Shown: piece after piece, positions 33,237 through 43,420 of the stretch
Position numbering within the stretch: the stretch's first letter is position 1
How the letters are laid out: each line of letters opens with the position of its first letter
Origin: CAZBWP01 sp964630265
Lineage (GTDB): Bacteria; Pseudomonadota; Alphaproteobacteria; Rhodospirillales; Defluviicoccaceae
DNA: 64,000 bases
Direction: 5' to 3'
Assembly: GCA_964630265.1 (NCBI GenBank)
Contig: CAZVRW010000004.1
Coordinates: 1 to 64,000 of the forward strand
Position numbers and translations under genes: made by a program
The notes under the pieces: generated by a model
Seen by the model: only the letters and a program-made list of their open reading frames with translations
Told to the model about the DNA's origin: nothing
Databases searched by the model: none

Positions 33237-35446
33237 CGGGGGATCTCCGAGCTGCCGCGCCAAGTGCGCAGGCGCAGGGCGTTGCTGACGACGCAGACGC
33301 TGGAGGCAGCCATGGCGGCGCCAGCGATCACCGGCGTCAGCATGCCCGCCGCCGCCAGCGGCAGCGCCAGGACGTTATAGAAGAATGCGAAGAACAGGTT
33401 CTGGCGGATCGTCCGCCGGGTCGCCGCCGATACCGCGATGGCATCGGCGACCAGCGACGGTTCGGCACGCATCAGGGTGACGCCGGCGGCGTGCAGCGCC
33501 ACGTCGGTGCCACTGCCCATGGCGATGCCCACGTCGGCGGCGGCCAACGCCGGCGCGTCGTTGACGCCGTCGCCGACCATGGCAACGCGGCCGCCCTGCG
33601 CCCGCAATCCGCCGACGTGCTCGGCCTTGCCCTCCGGCGGCACCTCGGCCACGACGCCGTCCAGGCCGGCGCGCTCGGCGGCCGCCGCCGCTGCCGTGGT
33701 GCTGTCGCCGGTGAGCATCAGGCAGCGGATGCCGGCCCGACGCAGCCGCGCCACCGCGCGCGGCGCGTCCGCGCGCAGCGGATCGTGGACGGCGATGACG
33801 CCGAGGAGCCGCGCGACCGGTCGGGTCTCGGCCACCCACACCAAGGTCGCTGCATCGGCCACTTCCAGTCCTGCGGCGCGGTCGGCCAACGGCGCCGGGT
33901 CGATCCCCGCGGCGGCCAGCCGGCGGCGATTGCCGATGGTCAGCGTCCGTCCCTCGACATCGGCGACGAGCCCCTGTCCCGGCACCGCCCGGAACTGCGT
34001 GACGCTCGGCAGGTCGATGCCCGACGCCGCCTGCGCCAGCGCCCGGGCGATCGGATGTTCGCTCCCCTGTTGCGCCGCGGCGGCCAAGCGCAGCAGCGCC
34101 GCGTCATCGCCATCGGCGGCGACGATGGCGCGGACGCGCGGCCGGCCTTCGGTGAGCGTACCGGTCTTGTCGAACACCACCGTCGTCACCCGGTGCGCCT
34201 GTTCCAGGGCGTCGGCATCCTTGAACAGGATACCGTGGCGCGCGGCGACGCCGACGCCCACCATGATCGCCGTGGGTGTCGCCAGACCGAGGGCGCAGGG
34301 GCAGGCGATCACCAGCACGGTGACCGCCGTGATCACCGCGTCTGCTGTGGTCGCGCCACTCAGCCACCAGCCGACGAACGTGGCGACGGCGATGGCGACC
34401 ACGACCGGCACGAAGACGGCGGCGACGCGATCGACCAGACGCTGCACCGGGGCCTTGCTGGCCTGGGCGCTCTGCACCAAGCGGACCATGCGGGCGAGGG
34501 TCGAATCCGTGCCGACGGCGGTCGCCCGCACGCGCAGCAAGCCGTCACCATTGACGGCGCCGCCGGTGACCGGATCGCCGACGGCCTTGTCGACGGGCAT
34601 GCTTTCGCCGGTGAGCAGCGATTCGTCGACGGCGCTTGCTCCCTCCGTCACCACGCCGTCCACGGGCAGGCGTTCGCCGGGCCTGACCACCACCACGTCG
34701 TCGACGGCGACCCGCGACGCCGGAATCTCGACGACGATGGCTCCGCGTTCCACCCGTGCCGTATCGGGGCGCAGCCGCATCAGCGCGCGCACCGCCGCCG
34801 TGGTGCCGCGGCGGGCCCGACTTTCCAGCCAGCGGCCGAGCAGCACCAGCGTGATGACCGCGGCCGACGCTTCGAAATAGAGATCGCCGCCCCGGACGGT
34901 ATTGTAGACGCTCAAGGCGTAGGCGGCGGTGGTGCCGAGGGCGACGAGCAGGTCCATGTTGCCCGAGCCGGCGCGCAACGCCGCCCAGGCCGGACGGTAG
35001 AAGCGGGCGCCGGCCCACAGTTGCACGGGCGTCGCCAGCAGCAACTGGAGCAGCGGTGGCGGCATCAGAGCCAGGCCGAACGGATGGCCCAGCATCGGCA
35101 GGACCAGCGGCAGGGTGAACACCGCGGCGATCACGAAGATGCGGCGATCGGCGGCGGCGCGCCGCACCGACTCGGCATCGTCGGACTCGAAGACGTCGGC
35201 GTCGTCGACCAGGTGGGCCTGGAACCCAGCGCGGCGGACGGCGGCCACCAGGTCGGCGGCGCGGCCGGTGCCCGCGACCGTGGCGCGGTTGGCGGCGAGG
35301 CTGACGCTGGCGGACGCGACGCCGTCGACCCGCGCCAGCGCCTTTTCAACCCGGCCGACACAGGCGGCGCAGGTCATCCCCTCGATGTCGAGGTCGATCT
35401 CGCCCGGCGGCGCGGCGGCCGGCGACGCGGAGGTGGCGGTGTCCAT
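33233..35446 (-). CDS. copA: copper-exporting P1B-type ATPase
   Basis: Membrane pump of 737 residues. One N-terminal HMA domain (GMTCAAC, Cys26 and Cys29) is followed by eight membrane helices. The Cu(I)-site CPC is in VIACPCALGLATP and the phosphorylation motif is DKTGTLTEG. TGES is in the actuator domain, SEHP in the nucleotide domain, and GDGVNDAP near the C-terminus. Everything needed for transport is present. It uses ATP to export Cu(I) from the cytosol and is coupled to copZ. No CueR/CsoR regulator is next to it. Confidence 0.95.
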   Translation of the reverse strand: MDTATSASPAAAPPGEIDLDIEGMTCAACVGRVEKALARVDGVASASVSLAANRATVAGTGRAADLVAAVRRAGFQAHLVDDADVFESDDAESVRRAAADRRIFVIAAVFTLPLVLPMLGHPFGLALMPPPLLQLLLATPVQLWAGARFYRPAWAALRAGSGNMDLLVALGTTAAYALSVYNTVRGGDLYFEASAAVITLVLLGRWLESRARRGTTAAVRALMRLRPDTARVERGAIVVEIPASRVAVDDVVVVRPGERLPVDGVVTEGASAVDESLLTGESMPVDKAVGDPVTGGAVNGDGLLRVRATAVGTDSTLARMVRLVQSAQASKAPVQRLVDRVAAVFVPVVVAIAVATFVGWWLSGATTADAVITAVTVLVIACPCALGLATPTAIMVGVGVAARHGILFKDADALEQAHRVTTVVFDKTGTLTEGRPRVRAIVAADGDDAALLRLAAAAQQGSEHPIARALAQAASGIDLPSVTQFRAVPGQGLVADVEGRTLTIGNRRRLAAAGIDPAPLADRAAGLEVADAATLVWVAETRPVARLLGVIAVHDPLRADAPRAVARLRRAGIRCLMLTGDSTTAAAAAAERAGLDGVVAEVPPEGKAEHVGGLRAQGGRVAMVGDGVNDAPALAAADVGIAMGSGTDVALHAAGVTLMRAEPSLVADAIAVSAATRRTIRQNLFFAFFYNVLALPLAAAGMLTPVIAGAAMAASSVCVVSNALRLRTWRGSSEIPR

Positions 35447-35559
35447 AGAGCTAAGATGGGGGGGCTCCAGCGGCGGGCGTCAAGTCCCGCCCTTGACGAC
35501 CCCGTTGGTGCCGGTCATGGTGCCGAAAACGAGACGCGGACGCGCGTCGGCACGGTTGC

Positions 35560-36144
35560 ATGTTTCTCCTGATCGACAATTACGACAGTTTCACCTGGAA
35601 CCTCTACCACTACCTCGGCGAGATCGGTGCCGAGGTCGCGGTGTACCGCAACGACGCGCTGACCGCTTCGGCGGCGCTGGCGCTGGCGCCGGAGGGGATC
35701 GTGCTGTCGCCCGGGCCGTGCGACCCCGACCGGGCCGGCATCTGCCTCGAGCTGGTGGCGAAGGCGGCGGGCCGGGTGCCGGTCCTCGGCGTCTGTCTCG
35801 GCCATCAGGCGCTCGGCCAGGCGTTCGGCGGCCGCATCGTCCGGGCGCCGGCGCCGATGCACGGCAAGGTCAGCGACATCCGGCATCGTGGCACCGGGCT
35901 GTTCCAGGGGATCCCGAGCCCGTTCGTCGCCAACCGCTACCATTCGCTTGCGGTCGCGCGCGACAGCGTTCCCGATTGCCTCGAGGTCATTGCCGAGAGC
36001 GACGACGGTGTGATCCAGGGGTTGGCCCACCGAAGGCACCGGCTCTACGGCGTGCAGTTCCACCCGGAGAGCATCGCCACCGAGCACGGGCACGCGTTGC
36101 TGCGCAACTTCCTGGCGCTGGCCGCCGGAGCGGGCACCGCGTGA
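35560..36144 (+). CDS. trpG: anthranilate synthase glutaminase component
   Basis: Class-I glutamine amidotransferase of 194 residues. It supplies ammonia to TrpE for anthranilate synthesis. The catalytic triad is Cys79 (GVCLGHQALG), His168 and Glu170 (QFHPES). trpE is not in the window, and the gene upstream is divergent copA. It overlaps trpD by four bases (GTGA). The same residues occur in PabA, so a double role in folate synthesis is possible, but the trpDC context favours tryptophan. Confidence 0.94.
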   Translation: MFLLIDNYDSFTWNLYHYLGEIGAEVAVYRNDALTASAALALAPEGIVLSPGPCDPDRAGICLELVAKAAGRVPVLGVCLGHQALGQAFGGRIVRAPAPMHGKVSDIRHRGTGLFQGIPSPFVANRYHSLAVARDSVPDCLEVIAESDDGVIQGLAHRRHRLYGVQFHPESIATEHGHALLRNFLALAAGAGTA

Positions 36145-37190
36145 GCACCGATACGCTGAGCGCCATGAAGGCGGTGCTCGCCGAACTGGCGACCGGAGCC
36201 GCGCTGACGGTGGAGCGTGCCGAGCAGGCCTTCGACATCGTCATGTCCGGCGATGCGACGCCGGCGCAGATCGGCGCCTTCCTGATGGCGCTCCGGGTGC
36301 GCGGCGAGACGGTGGACGAGATCACCGGCGCCGTCCGGGTGATGCGCGCCAAGGCGACGCGGATCGCGGCGCCGGACGACGCCATCGACATCGTCGGCAC
36401 CGGCGGCGATGCATCGGGGACGTTCAACATCTCCACCGCCGCGGCGCTGGTGGTCGCCGCCTGCGGGGTGCCGGTGGCGAAGCACGGCAACCGCGCGCTG
36501 TCGTCGAAATCCGGCGCGGCCGACGTGCTCGCCGCCCTCGGCGTCAATCTGGATGCCGATTTCGCCGTTATCGAACGATCCATTCGCGAGGCCGGCATCG
36601 GCTTCATGCTGGCGCCGCGCCACCATGGCGCCATGCGCACCGTCGCCGGGCCGCGCGTCGAACTGGGGACGCGCACCATCTTCAACCTGCTCGGACCGCT
36701 GGCCAATCCCGCCGGGGTGACGCGCCAGTTCACCGGCGCCTTCGCCCAAGCCTGGATCGAGCCGATGGCGCGGGTTCTCGGCAATCTCGGCTGCCGGCGT
36801 GCCTGGGTGGTGCACGGTGCCGACGGGCTGGACGAGTTGACCACCACCGCGCCTTCGGCGGTCGCCGAACTCCGCGACGGCAGGGTGCGGACCTTCGAGG
36901 TAACCCCGGAGGACGCCGGTCTCGATCGCGCCCGGCCGGACGATCTCAAAGGCGGCGATGGCGAGACCAACGCTGCCGCCATGCGTGCGCTGCTCGGCGG
37001 CGAGCGTGGGCCGTTGCGCGACGTCGTCGCCTTCAACGCCGCCGCCGGGCTGATCGTCGCCGACCGCGTGCCTGATCTGCGCGCCGGTGTCGCGACGGCG
37101 CTCGCCGCGATTGACAGCGGCCGGGCGAGGGCGACGCTGGATCGCCTGGTCGAGATCACCAACCTCCCCCCGCCACGGCCCGCATCGTGA
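36141..37190 (+). CDS. trpD: anthranilate phosphoribosyltransferase
   Basis: Enzyme of 349 residues that joins anthranilate to PRPP. The PRPP loop GTGGDASGTFN is at 86-96, and KHGNRALSSKSGAADVLAAL and the diacid motif DGLDELTTT are present. The GTG at 36141 overlaps the trpG stop and the stop overlaps the trpC start, so trpGDC are translated as a coupled unit. Confidence 0.96.
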   Translation: MSTDTLSAMKAVLAELATGAALTVERAEQAFDIVMSGDATPAQIGAFLMALRVRGETVDEITGAVRVMRAKATRIAAPDDAIDIVGTGGDASGTFNISTAAALVVAACGVPVAKHGNRALSSKSGAADVLAALGVNLDADFAVIERSIREAGIGFMLAPRHHGAMRTVAGPRVELGTRTIFNLLGPLANPAGVTRQFTGAFAQAWIEPMARVLGNLGCRRAWVVHGADGLDELTTTAPSAVAELRDGRVRTFEVTPEDAGLDRARPDDLKGGDGETNAAAMRALLGGERGPLRDVVAFNAAAGLIVADRVPDLRAGVATALAAIDSGRARATLDRLVEITNLPPPRPAS

Positions 37191-38011
37191 CCGGTGCCGG
37201 CGACGGCGAGGCCCTGGCCGGCGACGTGCTGGCCCGTATCTGCGCCGACAAGCGCGCCCACGTGATGCGGCGGAAGGAGGCGGTGCCGCTGGCGGCGTTG
37301 GAAGACCAGGCACGGGCGGCGCCACGGCCGCGCGGCTTCGCGGCGCATCTCGCCGACACCGCCGCCGCCGGCGGCTTTGCCCTGATCTGCGAGATCAAGA
37401 AGGCGTCGCCGTCCAAGGGACTGATCCGTGCCGACTTCGATCCGGCGACGCTGGCCCGCGCCTACGCCGCCGGCGGTGCCGCCTGCCTCTCGGTCCTCAC
37501 CGACGTCCCCTACTTCCAGGGCGATGATGCGTATCTGGTCGAGGCCCGGGCGGCGGTCGATCTGCCGGTGCTGCGCAAGGATTTTCTTGTGGACCCCTAC
37601 CAGGTCGTCGAGGCGCGAGCGCTCGGCGCCGATTGCGTGCTGCTGATCATGGCGGCGTTGACCGACGTCGAGGCGCGAACGCTCGCTGACTTGGCCCATG
37701 ACTACGCCATGGACGTGCTCGTCGAGGTGCACGACGCCGCGGAACTGGACCGCGCGCTGCCGCTGGAAACGACGCTGATCGGCATCAACAACCGCAATCT
37801 GAAGACGCTCGCCGTTGACCTGGCGACCGCCGAAACCTTGGCGCCGCGGGTGCCGCGTGACCGGCTGATCGTCGGCGAGAGCGGCCTGTCGAGCCCGGCC
37901 GATCTGCAGCGGCTCGCCGCCTGCGGGGTGTTGTGTTTCCTCGTGGGCGAGGCACTGATGCGGCAGCCGGACGTCGCCGCGGCGACCCGCGCCCTGCTCG
38001 CCGGCGCGTAG
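37187..38011 (+). CDS. trpC: indole-3-glycerol phosphate synthase
   Basis: TIM-barrel enzyme of 274 residues that closes the indole ring. It shows the signature EIKKASPSKGLIRADFDP, the catalytic lysine in VLRKDFLVDPYQV, and GINNRNLKT. It is not fused to TrpF. GTG start at 37187. Confidence 0.96.
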   Translation: MTGAGDGEALAGDVLARICADKRAHVMRRKEAVPLAALEDQARAAPRPRGFAAHLADTAAAGGFALICEIKKASPSKGLIRADFDPATLARAYAAGGAACLSVLTDVPYFQGDDAYLVEARAAVDLPVLRKDFLVDPYQVVEARALGADCVLLIMAALTDVEARTLADLAHDYAMDVLVEVHDAAELDRALPLETTLIGINNRNLKTLAVDLATAETLAPRVPRDRLIVGESGLSSPADLQRLAACGVLCFLVGEALMRQPDVAAATRALLAGA

Positions 38012-38149
38012 CGGCGTTTCACGCCAGCCGCCCGCGCGCCCTGCTGCGACCACGCACCGCGGCGACCATGTAATTGCGGCGGGCTGGCGCGGCTGGTAGG
38101 CTCATCGCCTCGCCTGAACCGCAGGCGGGCGCAAGGGCTTCGCCAACCG

Positions 38150-38626
38150 ATGGCCGACCTCACGCACTTCGACGCCGAGGGCAATGCGATCATGGTCGAC
38201 GTCTCCCACAAGGACGTCACCGAGCGCGTCGCCACGGCCGCAGGCAGCGTCTACATGCGCCCCGAGACGCTGGCGCGCATCGTTGATGGGCGGGTCGCCA
38301 AGGGCGACGTTCTCGCCGTCGCCCAGCTTGCCGGGATCATGGCGGCGAAGCGGACGCCGGAACTGATCCCGCTCTGCCATCCGCTGCCGCTCACGTCGGT
38401 CACCGTCGGCCTCGCCTGTGATCCGTCACGCAACGCCGTCGACATCACCGCCACCTGCAAGTTGCAGGGCCGCACCGGGGTCGAGATGGAGGCGCTGACG
38501 GCGGTGACCGTCGCGGCGCTCACCGTCTATGACATGTGCAAGGCGATCGATCGCGGCATGCGCATCGGCGAGGTGCGACTGTTGCACAAGGCGGGTGGCG
38601 CGTCAGGCGCCTACGAGGCGACGTGA
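38150..38626 (+). CDS. moaC: cyclic pyranopterin monophosphate synthase
   Basis: A 158-residue enzyme of molybdenum cofactor synthesis that forms cyclic pyranopterin monophosphate after the MoaA step. It shows MVDVSHKDVTERVA, the active-site LCHPLPL and the GVEMEALTAVTVAALTVYDM helix with the catalytic lysine just after it (CKAID). It is 138 bases after trpC and overlaps moeA (TGATG). Confidence 0.96.
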   Translation: MADLTHFDAEGNAIMVDVSHKDVTERVATAAGSVYMRPETLARIVDGRVAKGDVLAVAQLAGIMAAKRTPELIPLCHPLPLTSVTVGLACDPSRNAVDITATCKLQGRTGVEMEALTAVTVAALTVYDMCKAIDRGMRIGEVRLLHKAGGASGAYEAT

Positions 38627-39837
38627 TGCTGGCGGTCGCCGATGCCGAGGCCATGGTGGCGGCCGGATTCGAGCCGCTCGCGGCCGAGCAGGTGGCCGTA
38701 GCCGCGGCGCTCGGGCGGGTGCTGGCGGTGGACGTTCAAGCGCGCGTCGCCCATCCGCCGGCCGACGTCTCCGCCATGGACGGCTACGCGGTGCGCGCCG
38801 TCGACGTGGGGGCGGTGCCATGCACCCTCAGGCTGATCGGCGAAGCGGCGGCGGGGCATCCGTTCGCCGATCGGATCGGCGCCGGCGAGGCGGTGCGGAT
38901 CATGACCGGCGCGACCATCCCGGCGGGGGCCGACGCTATCGTCATCCAGGAGGACACCGAGCGCGACGGCAACATGGTGCGGGTGCGCGAAACACCGGTG
39001 GCCGGCCGATGGATCCGGCGGGCCGGCCTCGATTTTCGCGCGGATGACGTGCTGCTGGCCGCCGGGCGGCGGTTGAGCGCGCGTGACGTGGCGCTGGCGG
39101 CCGCCATGAACAGGCCCTGGCTGATGGTGCGTCGGCGCCCGCGCGTCGCCATCGTCGCCACCGGCGACGAGTTGGTGATGCCCGGCGAAGCGCTCGACGA
39201 CAGCCACATCGTCAGTTCCAACACCCTGGCGCTCGCGACCTTCGTCACCGTTCTCGGCGGCGATGCCATTGATCTGGGCATCGCCCGCGACGACGCCAAG
39301 TCGTTGCGGGCGATCGTCGCCGGCGCCCGCGGTGCCGATCTGTTGGTGACCTCGGGCGGTGCATCGGTCGGCGACCATGACCTGGTGCGCAGCGTCCTTG
39401 GCGAGGAGGATTTGGCACTCGCGTTCTACCGAGTGGCCATGCGCCCGGGCAAACCGCTGATCTTCGGCCGGCTCGGCGCAATCCCGGTACTCGGCCTGCC
39501 GGGCAATCCGGTGTCCGTCGGCGTCGCCGCGCGGATCTTCGTCAAGGCCGCCATCGACCGGATGCTCGGTCTCGCGGCCGATACTACGATGACCTCGGCG
39601 CGCCTGGGACGGGACCTGCCGGCCAACGATGAGCGCCAGGAATATCTCCGCGCCAGCCTGGCGCACGACGTCGACGGTGGTCTGCTAGCGACGCCGTTCG
39701 AGCGCCAGGACAGCGCCATGCTCGGGCTTCTGGCCGCCGCCGACTGCCTGGTCGTCCGACCGCCGCTCGCACCGGCGGATCGACGCGGCAGCACGGTGCC
39801 GATCCTGCACATGCGCCTCGCCGCCGCGACCACGTGA
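38626..39837 (+). CDS. moeA: molybdopterin molybdenumtransferase
   Basis: A 403-residue MoeA that inserts molybdate into adenylylated molybdopterin. It shows HPPADVSAMDGYAV with the essential Asp, MTGATIPAGADAIV, VAIVATGDEL, TSGGASVGDHD and LGLPGNPVSV, in the family order. The ATG at 38626 overlaps the moaC stop. A run of six T at 39854-39859 follows after a weak stem and may end the operon before the lexA promoter. Confidence 0.95.
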   Translation: MLAVADAEAMVAAGFEPLAAEQVAVAAALGRVLAVDVQARVAHPPADVSAMDGYAVRAVDVGAVPCTLRLIGEAAAGHPFADRIGAGEAVRIMTGATIPAGADAIVIQEDTERDGNMVRVRETPVAGRWIRRAGLDFRADDVLLAAGRRLSARDVALAAAMNRPWLMVRRRPRVAIVATGDELVMPGEALDDSHIVSSNTLALATFVTVLGGDAIDLGIARDDAKSLRAIVAGARGADLLVTSGGASVGDHDLVRSVLGEEDLALAFYRVAMRPGKPLIFGRLGAIPVLGLPGNPVSVGVAARIFVKAAIDRMLGLAADTTMTSARLGRDLPANDERQEYLRASLAHDVDGGLLATPFERQDSAMLGLLAAADCLVVRPPLAPADRRGSTVPILHMRLAAATT

Positions 39838-39862
39838 CCGGAGCCGACGGCGATTTTTTCGC

Positions 39863-39916
39863 TTGACGCAGGGTTGGAACCAAAATAGAACGTAGCGGAA
39901 TGTTTTGTATTTGTTC
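39863..39916 (+). promoter_or_regulatory. lexA promoter with SOS box and a second half-match
   Basis: TTGACG (39863-39868) and TAGAAC (39886-39891) are spaced 17 bases apart. A perfect alphaproteobacterial LexA operator, GAAC-N7-GAAC, lies at 39877-39891 and covers the -10. A near match GTTT-N7-GTTC follows at 39902-39916. LexA would thus repress its own gene and release it after DNA damage. Confidence 0.8.
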
Positions 39917-40018
39917 TTTTCCCGCAGAGGGGCGGGTCGGTGGGATCGCAGCGCGGCACGCTGGCAGCCGCGGCGTCGGGGTCCAACCGCTGCGGCCCGA
40001 AGGAAAGGGGGTGCGGGG

Positions 40019-40780
40019 GTGTTGACCAAGAAACAATATCAGCTGCTGATGTTCATTGATCAGCGTTTAAAGGAGACCGGCGTTTCACCGTCCTTCGACG
40101 AAATGAAGGAGGCACTCGGCCTCAAGTCGAAATCGGGGATCCATCGGCTGATTACGGCACTGGAGGAGCGGAATTTCCTCCGCCGGCTGCCCCATCGGGC
40201 GCGAGCCCTGGAGGTCGTGCGGCTGCCCGAGAATATGGCGCATGGTGCGGCCCGCGCCGCTGCTCCGGCGCTGGTGCCGCCGGTGGCACCGGCAGCCGAT
40301 TCGGCGGCGGAGTTGCGCCGGTCGAACGAGTCGGACTTGCCGCCCAACGTCGTCAAGCCGCGCTTCAAGCGAACGTCCCCGCCAAGCGGGGTGTCCGACG
40401 TGTTGCAATTGCCGATGTATGGCAAGATTGCCGCGGGAACCCCCATCGAGGCATTGCGCGATCAGTCGCGCACCGTCGATCTGCCCGCCGACCTGGTCGG
40501 AGGCGGCGACCATTACGCGCTCGAGGTGGAGGGCGACTCGATGATCGAGGCCGGCATTTTCGACGGCGACACGGTGATCATCCGCCGCTGCGACAATGCC
40601 GAGAACGGCGCCATCGTCGTCGCCCTCGTCGATCGCGAGGAGGTGACGTTGAAGCGGTTGCGGCGGCGGGGTCAGTCGATCGCCCTGGAGCCGGCCAATG
40701 CCGCCTATGAGACGCGGATCTGCGGGCCGGATCAGGTGCAGGTACAGGGTCGGCTCGTCGGTCTCTTCCGACGCTACTGA
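40019..40780 (+). CDS. lexA: SOS-response repressor LexA
   Basis: Repressor-protease of 253 residues. An N-terminal winged helix (1-70, with SFDEMKEALGLKSKSGIHRLI) is joined by a long Ala/Pro/Ser linker (about 75-125) to the S24 peptidase domain. The self-cleavage bond is Ala139-Gly140 in KIAAGTP; the catalytic dyad is Ser174 (GDSMIEAG) and Lys212 (EEVTLKRL). The GTG at 40019 gives MLTKKQYQLL, the usual alphaproteobacterial beginning. The stop overlaps the inferred end of convergent comEC by a few bases. Confidence 0.96.
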   Translation: MLTKKQYQLLMFIDQRLKETGVSPSFDEMKEALGLKSKSGIHRLITALEERNFLRRLPHRARALEVVRLPENMAHGAARAAAPALVPPVAPAADSAAELRRSNESDLPPNVVKPRFKRTSPPSGVSDVLQLPMYGKIAAGTPIEALRDQSRTVDLPADLVGGGDHYALEVEGDSMIEAGIFDGDTVIIRRCDNAENGAIVVALVDREEVTLKRLRRRGQSIALEPANAAYETRICGPDQVQVQGRLVGLFRRY

Positions 40781-43420
40781 CGGATCGGACCGGCCGATGC
40801 GGGCGACGCGCCGTTTTGCGTTGCATTCCGTGCGGCATTCCGGGCCGCGGTCTCTGCGGCATTCGGTGCGGCATTCGGTGCNNNNNNNNNNNNNNNNNNN
40901 NNNNNNNNNNNNNNNNNNNNNNNNNNNNNNNNNNNNNNNNNNNNNNNNNNNNNNNNNNNNNNNNNNNNNNNNNNNNNNNNNTGCGGCATTCGGTGCGGCA
41001 TTCGGTGCCACGTTCTGGGGCGCGTTTTGGGGCGCGTTTTGGGTCGCGCGGGCAACCGCGGGGACGTGGATCTGTCTTTCCGCCGGTTCCGTGGTACGCC
41101 CAGCGGCCGGCTCTGCTGCGTGTTCTTCTGCCGCCTGTTCTTCTGCACGCCCGGCCGCCGGCCCGTCTTCTGCGCGCGCAGCCGCTCGGTCGGCTGCCCG
41201 CCCAGCCGCGCGCCCAGCCGCGCGCTCGGCCTCCCGGTCGGCCGCCCGCTCGGCGCGCGAGCGGCGGCTGACGACCCAGGGGCGATCGCCGCGGTGCCCC
41301 GCAACGGTTTCCACACGGACGCCGTCGGGATGCAGCCACAGGGCGTGGGTGCCGTAGCGCCACAGGTCGAAGCGGTCGACGATGACCCGGGCGGCTGGGC
41401 AGGGGCGGCGGACCGGGACCGTTGCCACGATCACGTCGGCCACGTGGCAGTCCTCAGCCAAGGCTTCCGGCGAGCGGACCAGGGCAATGATGTGATCCGT
41501 GGTCCTCAGGATGCAGCCGAGGCCGTCACAGGCGAGGCGGCCGTCGTCGTCGGCGCCGTTCGCCGGCCACAGCGGCAGCGAGTCCGGGTCGTTGACGTCC
41601 TCGCCATTGCGACGCGCCCAGGTCTCGCGGGCGAAACGCGCAGCGCGGCGCGACGAGACCGCGAGGCCGCCATCGCTGCCGCGCACGGCAAGCAGCTTGG
41701 CATCGCCGTCGACCAGGACGTCGGGCGGCCGGGCGCCGAGCAGAACGACCATGCCGACACCGAGGCCGAGCGCGCCCAGGTAGCGCCAACGGTGACGCCA
41801 CAGGCAGAGCCACAGGCCGCCGATGACCACCATGGCGAAGCCGCTGGCGGACGTCGCCGGCAGGGTAATGACGGCGCCCGGCCAACCGGCGACCATCTGG
41901 GCGACGGCGATGACGACGTCGATCCCCCACCCGACGGGTGCCAGTGCCAGCGCTTCCAATCCCAGCGGCATCAGGCAGAAGGCGACCACGGCCCAAGGCA
42001 TCACCCACAATGCCGTTACCGGTACCGCGAGCAGGTTGGCGGCGAGGCCGTACTCGGCGAACCGGTTGAAGTGATGGATGGCAAACGGCGCCGTCGCCAA
42101 CCCGGCGATCAGGGTCGTCAAGGCGACGCCGGCGAGATAGAGCAGGATGCGGGTCGGCAGGGTGGGCGGATCGGTCCCCCGCGCATCGGGCAGGCGAATG
42201 GTTTCGTAGGCCGCGATCAACGCGGTGACCGCGGCGAAGGACAACTGGAAGCTCGCCGAGAGCAGGCTCTCCGGCGCCGCGAGCAGGATCAGCACGGCTG
42301 CCCATGCCACCGACCGCATGGAGAGGCCGCGCCGGTCGACGAGCACCGCGAGGAAAACCACGGCGATCATCAAGAATGCGCGCTGGCTCGGCACATTGCC
42401 GCCGGAGAGGATGGCGTAGGCGCCGGCGCCGGCGATGCCGACCACGGCCGCCCACTTCTTCGTCGGCACCCGCACCGCGAGTGGCCCGATCAAGGCCAGC
42501 GCGGCCCGGACGCCGAAAAACAGTACGCCCGCCACCAGCCCGATGTGCAGCCCGGAGATGGCGAGCAGATGGGCAAGCCCGGAATCGCGGATGGCGGCCA
42601 TCACGTCGGGCGGGATGGCGCCGCGATCGCCGGTCATCAGCGCCGTCGCGACGCCGCCGGTTTCGCCGGAGAGTTGGGCGCGGATGCGGCCGTCGATGGC
42701 TTGGCGCAGCCGGTTGACGGCGCTCATCCAGGAGGCGTCGCCCACATCGGCGTCGACGACTGTGGCGGGACCGAGGACGTAGCCGACCGCCCCCAGGCGG
42801 TCGAAGAAGGAACGGCGCTGGAAATCGAACGCCCCGGGCGCCGAGGGCGCCGGCGGCGGCATCAGCACGGCGCGGACGACGATGCGCTGCCCCGGCACCA
42901 GCGACGGCTGCTCGCCACGCAATCGGACGCGCACCCGCACCGGGGTCCGCTCCGGGCGCAGCCGGTCGATACGAAGCTCGGTCAACGTCGCGCGGAGGCC
43001 GTCCGCGCGGTTTTCGATCAGGTCGATGCGGCCGTTCACCGTGACCGGCCCGAGCCGGCCGTCCAGCATCGGCGCCGCGACCAGGGCCGTCCGGACCTGC
43101 GCCGCGGCGAAGCCCAGCGCCAGCGAACCCATGGCCAGCGCCATGACGATGGCCAGGGCGCGGCGGCCGTCCCGGCAGCCGCCACCGAGCGCGCCGAGAA
43201 CTGCGGCCGCGGCGACGGCCGCGGCGCCGAGCCAGCCCGGCGGCTCCACGGGCAGCGCGAAATAGAGGGCGATGCCGGCACCCAGGCCGACCGGCAGCCA
43301 CAGGGCCCAGCGGTCGCGATCGGCGATCAGCCCCTCGTCCAGGCGAAACACCGGACTCACGGCGGCGGCAAGCCCCGCGGCCAGCGTCGTCGCGCCCGGC
43401 AGTGCTCGGGTCAAGGCCAC
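40774..43420 (-). CDS. comEC: ComEC/Rec2 DNA-uptake channel, C-terminus crossing an assembly gap
   Basis: Large inner-membrane protein with an N-terminal domain (to about 230) carrying the DUF4131/OB-like part. The competence domain follows with ISGLHIGLVAG and about ten helices (about 260-560), then a degenerate metallo-beta-lactamase-like domain (about 575-720) without clear metal ligands. Next comes a long Arg/Ala/Glu low-complexity tail and four-residue repeats of the type PNAA/QNAP. The coding frame enters a 100-N gap at 40981. The 12-bp repeat phase on both sides requires the true gap to be 9+12n bases, a multiple of three. This puts the frame onto PNAAPNAAETAARN and a stop at 40774-40776. 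The GTG at 43420 is the start. It would move single-stranded DNA into the cytosol; no other competence gene is near. Confidence 0.8.
40808..41042. repeat. 12-bp tandem repeats in the comEC tail, interrupted by the gap
   Basis: Units of GCGGCATTCGGT and variants run at 12-bp steps from about 40808 to 40881 and again from 40983 to 41042 (last units GGCGCGTTTTGG twice). The units nearest the gap are identical and the outer ones are diverged, the usual picture of an array growing from the middle. On the minus strand each unit encodes four residues of ComEC. Confidence 0.9.
40882..40981. other. assembly gap (100 N)
   Basis: Placeholder gap inside the 12-bp repeat array. From the repeat phase the real missing length should be 9+12n bases. 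Confidence 0.99.

Noticed and set aside
40085..40773. Extension of comEC through the gap and across lexA on the minus strand
   Set aside because: Depends on the placeholder of 100 N keeping frame. The 12-bp repeat phase requires a multiple of three, which moves the frame to a stop at 40774.
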